From positions 746,001 to 810,000 of the forward strand of contig JAJEKV010000136.1 of the NCBI GenBank assembly GCA_021234155.1: a stretch of 64,000 nucleotides of DNA, given 5' to 3'. Numbering within the stretch: the stretch's first letter is position 1; each line of letters starts with the position of its first letter. Shown here piece by piece: positions 55,631-64,000 of the stretch. Made by a program: the position numbers and the translations under genes. The notes under the pieces were generated by a model that was given only the letters and a program-made list of their open reading frames with translations, did not search any database and was not told where the DNA came from. The stretch is from Isoetes taiwanensis (lineage: Eukaryota; Streptophyta; Lycopodiopsida; Isoetales; Isoetaceae).

Positions 55631-57680
55631 TATGGAGAATCCTTAGGGATGATCTTTTGGTAGCTTATTCTTGGTCGGTTTATGCATAGATTGTGGAGCG
55701 CCAAAAGACAAAAAGGAGGCGTACAGAAAAGCAATAGAAGGTCCTATGTATGAGTTTTGTGTAGGTGAAGGGTGTCTGGTATATAGGGAGTGATGCAGAA
55801 TATTGCAATCTAACAGACCCATACCATCAAGCATTGCCATGTTATTAGATTCCACAACATGGAATATATTACTGATCCAAGGGTAATCATCGTCTTCAAT
55901 GTCCCACTTGCACCAGAAATTTCCAATACCGGCTCAAAATAATCCTCCTAATGTTCATGGCGGAAGCTGTAAGGCTCGGCCAAGAGGAACAAGTTGTTGT
56001 GAGCATAGAGGATACCTGATTGGAACAAAGAAAAGTTTGACTTTGTGGGTTGGATCGACTCTATGACAAGATATCCATGTTGCTTATGTGGGTTTCTGAT
56101 TAATTGATTTAGAGCAGCATGTTGCGGTTGGACGAGAGGAAAATCTTTGTCACAAAGAGAGGTTAAGTTACAAGAACATTCCCAATTTGCATTTTGTGGG
56201 GTTTTACGAGACTTGATTGACTTGGAGAAGGCTGACATCATGGGCGAGTTGGGCACGAGGAAAATCTTTGTCTCAAAGAGACATTCAATTACAAGAACAT
56301 TCCCCAATAATTTGCATTTGCGGGGTTTACATAGTTAATTGATGAGGAAAACTGACATCATGGAACGAATTGAGCCACGGGGAAATCCTTATCTCAAAGA
56401 AGAGGTCTGATCACAGACCATTCTCATTTTGCTTTTATCGGGTTCTGAAGTTGGTTGACTTGGGCGGCATGGAGAAGTTTTTTTTTTTTTGAAGGACGAC
56501 AAGCTTTATTCATAGCTAAAACGAGAATAACGTAAAATGCAAAGCGAGTTATAACTTGATGGAACCAAAGCCAAGTCAAGCGGGCAACCACACCGCCTAT
56601 GCAAAGAATGGTCTGAAGGTGAGTGGTATGCCGGATCGGTACTTTCTTCTCCAGTCAAGGAAGAACAATTTATAACCATAACAATTTTATTTTACTTGAG
56701 AACAATCTCATCTGCGGTATCTATATACCCTTGAGACAAACAACCTCCTCCTCTTCGGATTGACCATAAAGCCCGACCACATGCGAGATGAAAAGCCTCG
56801 TTTAGTAGTTGGGCCAAGCATTAGGATGAATGTAAACAAAATTTGCGGCTAGATCTAGGCGATACCAAATAGGGTCAACAACCAAGACCATACTGGAAGC
56901 TAAAACCACACAAGAAAAAACAATGCTCAATACTCTCAGCCCTTGACACCAAAGGTTGCTTTCTGAAATCAGGGTGTCATTTTATGGACTAACATTGACT
57001 ACGAGGCATCTATGGATCACTTGCCACCACCGAACTACTTTGGGATGGCTTATCCCATACCCATGTCAAACACTTTTCTATTGTGGGTGGGGACACAGAA
57101 GTGCCACTATTAGATAGATGAGGTTGGAATACAAACAATTTATACACGAAGGAATGCAACCGCCACAGGCGGATATCACGATGGCAACCCCATCGACTAC
57201 CTCAATCATGGACCCGAGAATCATGTGGCAACAATGCGGCAATGGGATTCCAAATTACTTTATCCCATCGCTTTAGCAAGAACTTTGTTCCTAAATGCTT
57301 CCCATGACATGAGATGACCAGGACTCACTTACCAAAAATTTGCCAATGAGTGTTGATACCGGGTATCGTCGTTGAGTCTTTCGGATGAACGACTGCCAGA
57401 AGCACATTCTACGGGTATCCTGCCAGAATCACAGGCATGGAGGCGGACAAGCGAAGACATACTCGATTAACGGAAAAAGAGACGTGATTGTCTGGCGACA
57501 AACAACCCCTTTAAAGGAGAAGCCATTAGGATAGGATGCATATGATAAAGCAAAGAAGCCCAAGGAAGGAGGGCTTGATATGAAATGGGGAATAATGCTT
57601 AATCATGCCAACAACCTCGGGCGGAGAATCATCCTTACAGTAGTCTCAGTGAACTGGTAATAATACCTTGCTTTGGAGGT
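55630..57680. repeat. Repeat-derived DNA with a ~125-bp tandem unit
   Basis: At about 56,100-56,450, three or more copies of 'GAGGAAAATCTTTGTC(A/T)CAAAGAGA ... ACAAGAACATTCCC' follow each other. The rest shows no recognisable gene; a T-run at 56,478-56,490 may be the tail of a minus-strand LINE. Confidence 0.5.
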
Positions 57681-57687
57681 GAAATCA

Positions 57688-60390
57688 TTATAGAATACAG
57701 TACCCTTGTTCGTGTTTCGCCCAAACTACCTTGACCCACCGCTCTAACTCATTTCCACCCCAAATAGGAATTACAATGATACTTTTAATCTCCTCCATCT
57801 TACCTGCGGAGCTAATAGGCCGAGATGCCATGTAGACATAGGTATTACTAAAGAACACATTCTTCCGCAGTGTTCTAGGGCATGGAGCCAGTTTAGCTGT
57901 ATTCCACCAAAACAAGTGCTTTTGCAACCACCTATTGATTTCATCCCAAGCATGAAGCAAGTCATTGAATTCCAAGCTGGGATGCAAGCAACTTTGCTGG
58001 TATTGCCATCAAATCTTCCATGGATAGTCAAAAATCTCCACGAGGAGGGATAGGGCATCCAACGTCCTGAAAAATTTGTACATTTTGCCACCCTACAAGA
58101 ACTTACGATGCTAAGGAGGGTAATCTAATAATAGCTTAGCATTACGAAGATTCTCGACCTCGGCAATGAGAACAAAAAGTATCATCGGCATATTGGTTAC
58201 ATACCTCTGCCAGAACCATCGTCCATTAGGAGGCCTTGAATAATGCCAACTTAGGTATAGGAGAAGAGCTGGGATAATGCTTGCCACAATTGTGAAAAAC
58301 AAGGGGTGCTAAAGAGACCTTGCTTACTGAATTACTCTACCCACTACAAAAATATCAGTGGTTCGCCACAGGAAAAGAGACGATGGTCGGCCCGTGTATG
58401 GAGCTTCATGATATTTCCTTGTGAATGACTCCCCAAACCAAGTGGAAGACACTTCTCAAAGCTTCAATCAACACTATGTGGCTTTAGCAAAATCAAGCTT
58501 AAGATACCTTGCTCTATAATATAGCGGGGCCCAGCCATGACTTCCTTCGCCCAGCCAGCAGCCTCGTTGTTGAGAATACAGCAACCCGAGGAGAAAGCAG
58601 TTGTGTTGACGAGGATAGCATCAGCCAAGATATCTCGGACTCTACCAATGTCTTAGCAAAGATCTTGCTGAGAGAAAGCAATACAATAATTCCTTGGTGA
58701 GAAATAGTCTCTTGGGTTCCTTGCTCTTTGGGTGAGAGAGATACAACTTTGTATTCAAAATCTTATCGAGCTCCTAAATCTGAAACTCATAAAGGCATGT
58801 ATATATCATCCTCCAACTTGGTCAGCCTTCTGAAAGAAAAATTTCAATGGAGAGAAGCCATCAAGACCAGGGGCATTTGTCCACTTTTCAAGAACCCGCA
58901 GTACTTTTAAGTCACCCTCCTTTCATGATATTAGACTTCGAGAAGCAACCTCTTGCTCTTCACTTTAAGCAATCACGGCGCACCTTAGTCCAACCACGCA
59001 TTGATTGCATGTCCTTAAGAAAGGGCAGTAGCCGTACAAAGAATGAAGAAAAGTGATGATGATGAAGATCTTGCTTAAGATTCACCCGTTCGGAGATGGG
59101 CGCCATCGGTAACAACAAAGAATGTATAGAAGTGGCGAGTTCCTTCAGCTACTTCGGCGCAAAAGGCAAAGTACATCTATCCTCGGAGTCCTTGAACCCA
59201 CTTTGCAACCTGCCCCTTCACTTTTGGCTTGATGCTTTTCGATTTCTATAGCCTTGATGCGAGATAATAACTCCCTTTTCTCGACTCCACTAGTATGGCC
59301 ACATGTGGTACTTCTAATTCCTGGTACAATGCGGTCCAATAGTCCTCTGGCTGACCAGCTCACGGCTCTCCATATTATTCTTTTGCAGTGACTGCTATGA
59401 GACAGCGGCTGCCTTAACCCCGGACATGCCCCTACTAGGTGAGAAGGCCGAGAGACTAGGCTTGGAGCTACGACCAAGTTTGAACTCATCATCCTCCAAA
59501 TACTTGCGAGAATTAAGCTTAAAGTAGGTCTGGTAGGTCGGAGTGACAATTAATACATCATTAGTTAGAAGTTGTGGATTATGATGGTCCGGACAGACTA
59601 TCGAGAAGATTTGGTGACAATCAGCTAGTCGGCGGTACCCACGGTATTAAAGTATCCTCTATCATGTCTTGCATAAGCTCTGCCGATTCTGTCCGGCCAT
59701 TACCACGTAAATGGTGATCACCATCAATCCTCTATAAAGTGACCATCATGTAAAAGGTGTAGCCCTTGTTCGCTCGAATCCTTGCCACTTGAGCCGCGAC
59801 CACTTCTATCTCTTTCAACTCGACCATATTGAAGTAGCCAGGCAACCATGCAACATTACATAGCTGAAACTTTACTCCTCGAGTTTCCCAAAGCACCACG
59901 CTACTTGGTCTATTATGAGCATATACATTTATCAAACTGACCCACTCTTGGCCCTTATCTTTCCATTTGATTATTATCCTTTGCCCAGAACCTATACATT
60001 TGAGTAAAGTATCCACAGATGACTTCCATGCGATACAGCACACCAGCCTTAGATGCATCAATGAGACACCAAGACATTATAGTCGAGTCAAATACATTAG
60101 CCACTTTATGTGCATCACGCAGCAGCGGCATTTATGCTCTTGGAGGCAACAAAAGGTCGTAAAACTTAGGCGAGGTGAAGACAACACAACTTCTTTACTT
60201 GGGAAGAAGCCCTCCTCACATTCCAAGACAACAGGTTCATGTGGCCAAAATATTATGTTCCACCTCCATACCAATAGAGCGGCCTCAACCATGTCCATCT
60301 ACTTGGTTCTAAAGGAGAGTCAACCCACCTCGTCACAGAAATTTGGCAAGGGGAACCTCCTCTCTGTTCCACCCTTCCATTGTTTTTGTT
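57688..60390 (-). pseudogene. L1-type LINE relic (EN to C-terminal region)
   Basis: Minus strand, 5' to 3': endonuclease scraps at 60,298-59,732 (WPHEPVVLECEEGFF, SLINVYAHNRP, then PGYFNMVE where GDFNMVE is usual), and an RT part at 58,320-58,110 (LFTIVASIIPALL, MILFVLIAEVENLRNAK, corresponding to the Y-ADD region, which is itself lost). The C-terminal region is at 58,090-57,690 (FGGIQLNWLHALEHCG, IPIWGGNELERW). The sequence between (59,549-58,910) is too decayed to place. It shares the VYAHNRP wording with the 3.9-4.4 kb fragment, so both belong to one family. Confidence 0.65.
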
Positions 60391-61127
60391 AGGCACTTGG
60401 TGAGGGAGAGCCTCCTCTCTGCTCTACCCCCCATTATTTTTGTTGGGTAAGCCCCAGCGAGGGAGAGCCTCCTCTCACTGCTCCCACCCTTCCATGCAAA
60501 TTATCGAGAATCGCTCATGACATGAGACACATGATGACTAGCCTTATTAAATGAAGCTCTTTTCCAGTGCGTTGTGTCCATCCTCTTGGGCATTCTCATG
60601 ATGCTCTTGAACATTTTTCATGCCGCTCTTGCAATTCACGGATCATACGTAACTTAGCCTAGTATCCTCTTCAAAGCGGGAATATGCACAATCATACGTG
60701 GGATGAGTGGTTTTAGCGGATGGAGTAGCAACAGGTGGCGGTAGCATTGGCGGAAGCCTTGAGGAGGGGTAAAGGGGACACACAGCAATTAGGCGGCATA
60801 GAGGAAGAGGACCACAAGGGACCATTGCATGGAGAAGTTGGGCGGAGAAAAACGTTTTTTCTCGAAGAAGAGGTTCCCTTGTCTCATTCTACAAAAGAAC
60901 ATGGCATCGAGAGGAATGCCAAGAAGGTTTATACCTTATCTCCATGCAGTGTAAGTATAAAGATGAAACCATAAAGATTTAGAGCTTGCACAAAGAAGAT
61001 ATGAAGTAGAGATTGGCAGGATTTTACGATAAGCTTTGACATTTACAGAGTCTGTTTAATGGTCCAAGCAGAAACAAAAAGGGTCTACAAGACCACATTT
61101 CTATGGACACACTGGCTAAGTTTCAAA

Positions 61128-61845
61128 CTAAAGGTGGTGGAGTTAATTCTCTTTTTTGACAAAAGGACCAAGATGGAATCTTGAGCAAAAACATCGATGC
61201 AAATCAAGTATGAGGCAAAATTTTTGCAAACAAGAAGAGCGAATTGCGTCTGCAAACATTGCATATAGCTTTATCAAAATTATTGTTCTTTGATATTTTC
61301 TATGAAAGTTGAAACTATTTCATTGGCAATTGATGTTCTTGAAGCATAAAATCTATCATAGTCATTGTCCATTTCCTTCCACGAGATCGTGCATTTCCAC
61401 ATAATTGTCATGGTGTTATAAGCTTCTACCGGCCAAGATTGAGTGTTTGTCATTCGATCCTGTTGATTTAATTTGCAAATCACAGCAGTACTGATGAATA
61501 CCCAATGTAATTCCATTAGGAAAATCCATTTTAGAATTAGTGTCGAGGAATGTCATATTATTTATGCGATTGTTACCTTATTGGGCTTCTATCAGGTTCA
61601 AATTCATTTTTCCACGTTTGCGATACAAGTCCCAATAATTTTCGTTTATTGCCTATACCTACACTGCCAAGAAGCTTCACATAGTTTACAACAGCTTTAA
61701 AGTACTACAGGACTATATACTTTTGTGTAGAGAGCGAGGCTTGAAATTGTATATATAAAGCGACTCTTGGAGGTCCGGACCACAAGTGTTTAGATCAGGG
61801 TGTTGATCAAGGTGCAAATCTTGGATCAGCGAAGCATCCAATTCT
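61128..61845 (+). repeat. Long direct repeat, copy 2
   Basis: Partner of 54,958-55,630; see there. The two copies are 5.5 kb apart with a LINE relic between them on the opposite strand. Confidence 0.75.
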
Positions 61846-62389
61846 CCCAGCGAGGAATGTCGAGCGTTAGCTCGCTCTGCTTCCCACATACAGCCCTTCC
61901 AAGCAAAGTGATTTCCCTACCTTTGCCCGGAGTCTTCTCGAGGTTATGGTGTTATATAGGTTCTTAGGTAGTCCGGTTGAAGAAGCGTAAATAAGACCTT
62001 GAATTTTTGAAACCAATTTTGTAGAAAGCCCGAGCCTTACGAAGATGCACACTATGATTCCGGCTGCGATTACACTTCTTCACGAGCTTTCTTGGGGTGA
62101 TTCTTGAGGTGGATTCTTTCGGGGTGGATTCTTCAGGATGCGGCATTTGATTGAGAAGATGAGGTGGGCGAATCGTGGGGAACCGGCGAAGAAGACCAAG
62201 ACTGGAAGAAGAAGAGATTTTTGAATTTCAAAATTGGCTAGAGAGTAAGTCGTATGCTTTTCATTTTTGCTTTCTTTCACATGGAGCTTTCTAACTTTCT
62301 GAATTTTTCTTACGGATGAGGCCTAAAGATCTGAAGACCTTTTTTTTTTTTGTTTATAACTGCTTTCTTTTGATCAAGTTCGCCTTTTG

Positions 62390-62880
62390 GCCCTTTGTAA
62401 TTTAGGCCTTAGTGCCTTTCATTGTAATGGCTTTATCACAGAGCCCATACATGAAAGCGAGTCTTAGTGCCTTTGATTGTAATGCATTTGTCACCGTCAT
62501 ACATGTCTGAGGCCTTGAGTGCCTACTTTAACTAGATGATGGCCTTGTGCCTTTACCGTAAATTTATGGTTTTGTTACATGTTTTAATCAATTGGTTTTG
62601 TTATATACTTTTGTAATACCTTTGTACACCTTGTGCCTTCGGTTTAATCCGGGCCTTGTGCCTTTTATTTTAATCAGGGCTTTTAGTGCCTTTTAATTAT
62701 GTGACCTTGTGCCGACTCTAATCCCAGGCCTTGTACCTTACGTAATCCAGGCCTTGAGTGCCTTTTAATATGGATGATGGCCTTGTGCCTTTACACGTAA
62801 ATTGTGGTTTGTTATACCTTGTGTCTTGTGTAAACTTATTGCCTTGTGTCTTTTCTGGTCTGTTGTACTTACATGTTTAC
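62390..62880 (+). other. LINE-type 3' UTR with GGCCTT-GTGCC repeats
   Basis: About ten occurrences of (A)GGCCTT(A/G)(A)GTGCCTTT or GGCCTTGTGCC, each a tiny self-complementary hairpin, spaced 20-70 bases. Plant L1-type LINEs end in such 3' UTRs. No upstream ORF2 in this orientation was recognised, so it is a truncated insertion. Confidence 0.5.
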
Positions 62881-62899
62881 CTTGTATGAAACAACAACA

Positions 62900-64000
62900 A
62901 TTGAAATTGATTGAAATTTGGAATTCATTCAATATTCGAGTACAAAGTGCATATTTGAAGCATCAAAAATGAGAGGAATGCCGTCTGAAACTTCTTTATA
63001 TTCATAAAAGTATAATCTACAGGTACCCTTTACACAATTGCTCTTTCCACTATTCCAACAACGTAGGGAAGCCTCTCTAGAATATCTTGTTCTTCTTTGG
63101 CATGAGTGTAAACCACTCCCACTTAACAAGCGTGTTTTGTGAACCAACGACTTTGTTCTTTTGCAACTTGAGTGGCATAAACAATTGCTTTATTTAGTCT
63201 ACAAAACTTGTAGTTGGTTTACAATTCACCAACTTCTCATAGTGTTTTGCTTGAACCAACGACTTTGTTCTTTGCAACTTAATTAGCATGAAAACAATTG
63301 CTATTTAAATCTACAAAACTTGTAGTTGGATTTACAATTCACCAACCTCATAGTATGTCCATATATCATCCCCTTTACAAACACGCCCTTGCATATCTAC
63401 AAAGTCGCTTTGGTGCATAGGATAAGGAGTAGGAATTTCACATTCTGGGTGTGTTATTTGGAATACCTTGCTGAGACACATCACTATAGATGCCCATGCT
63501 ACATAAGTCGGCTGACGCCAATATAGCCACTTCTTCTCGTCATCATGTACTTCTTCTTCAATAATAGCTTTGATGGGTTGTACCACAACTAGTTCAAACT
63601 TCTTATTATATGATGCATTGGGGCAAGGTTCCCCAATTCAAATCTAAACAATGCATGCGAAAGCAAAGAGGTTTCTGACACCTTAAATGTGTCATGTGAT
63701 TTGAACACCCACGAAACCAACGAAGGTCTAGATCTTCAATAGGGCGTGCTTACAGTTTTTACGTCACTTGCTATTTCAACCTCCCAAAAAGTTCTACTTC
63801 TGATTGAATCTTCTTTTTATATATTTGTGGAGTCTTCTTTGTTGACATGTCACACTTTAGCCATTCCACCACCTCGTGTGCATTGGTCATCTTCTTTGCC
63901 CTTCAAACATGTTGCTCTCAAAGCCCTCTTTATTATTGCTCTGCACCATCATATTCTCCCTTCCCATGGCGGAGGCACCCAAAGTTCCACATCATGTCTA
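62900..64000. other. No recognised gene
   Basis: A direct duplication 'GAACCAACGACTTTGTTCTTTTGCAACTT ... CTTGTAGTTGG' occurs at about 63,140-63,230 and 63,253-63,340. A minus-strand frame at 63,586-63,332 (KKWLYWRQPTYVAWASIVMC) and MTNAHEVVEWLKCDM near 63,890 may be remains of a retroelement or gene I cannot name. Confidence 0.4.

Overview
The window is nuclear DNA of a land plant with a large, repeat-rich genome. This rests on three intact plant-type genes (a 15-exon MLO gene, a C2-domain SRC2-like gene and an intronless CRINKLY4-type ectodomain gene), short GT-AG introns, chromodomain Ty3/gypsy elements, and LINE, Helitron, MULE, hAT and Harbinger-like elements. I cannot name the species. 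Low gene density and an unusual LINE ORF1 type would fit a non-flowering lineage as well as a seed plant.

Layout. 1-4.4 kb: a long inverted repeat, an LTR end with its primer-binding site, a dead Ty3/gypsy pol on the minus strand and a LINE endonuclease scrap. 4.4-11 kb: mostly featureless AT-rich DNA with Helitron 3' ends and a near-perfect 51-bp-arm hairpin. 11.0-15.9 kb: a Helitron copy split by a 4.5-kb tangle of an unfamiliar repeat family ('Family X'), itself carrying an ORF1-only LINE derivative. 16.0-18.5 kb: the C2 gene (minus). 19.3-19.7 kb: a broken monoacylglycerol-lipase-like gene, followed by a 3.8-kb LINE (minus) to 23.65 kb and a Harbinger-type MITE with a visible empty site elsewhere in the window. 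24.8-33.3 kb: an 8.46-kb Mutator-like element. 33.6-35.2 kb: a gypsy integrase-chromodomain relic. 36.2-39 kb: a Helitron end, a foldback, a clean Family X copy and a LINE RT scrap. 40.6-42.6 kb: a dead hAT transposase. 43.2-44.5 kb: the CRINKLY4-like gene. 45.4-48.7 kb: MLO. 49-64 kb: tandem repeats, duplicated blocks and decayed LINE sequence.

The most interesting system is the element at 24,827-33,287. It has ~284-bp terminal inverted repeats, a 9-bp target duplication with one mismatch, and two convergent genes each starting at one terminal repeat: a MULE/SWIM transposase and an acidic zinc-finger-like protein. Two ~26-bp tandem arrays lie inside it in opposite orientation, and their units hold a palindromic GGACAT/ATGTCC-type core. 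The gene layout recalls maize MuDR; the arrays suggest a platform for a self-encoded DNA-binding protein (inference).

The second is Family X, whose two subfamilies keep a pairing between the 3' terminus and the 5' subterminal region with entirely different sequences. Its 3' body carries a nested stem with compensatory base changes, and the inner part of that stem recurs in the 3' end of the neighbouring LINE.
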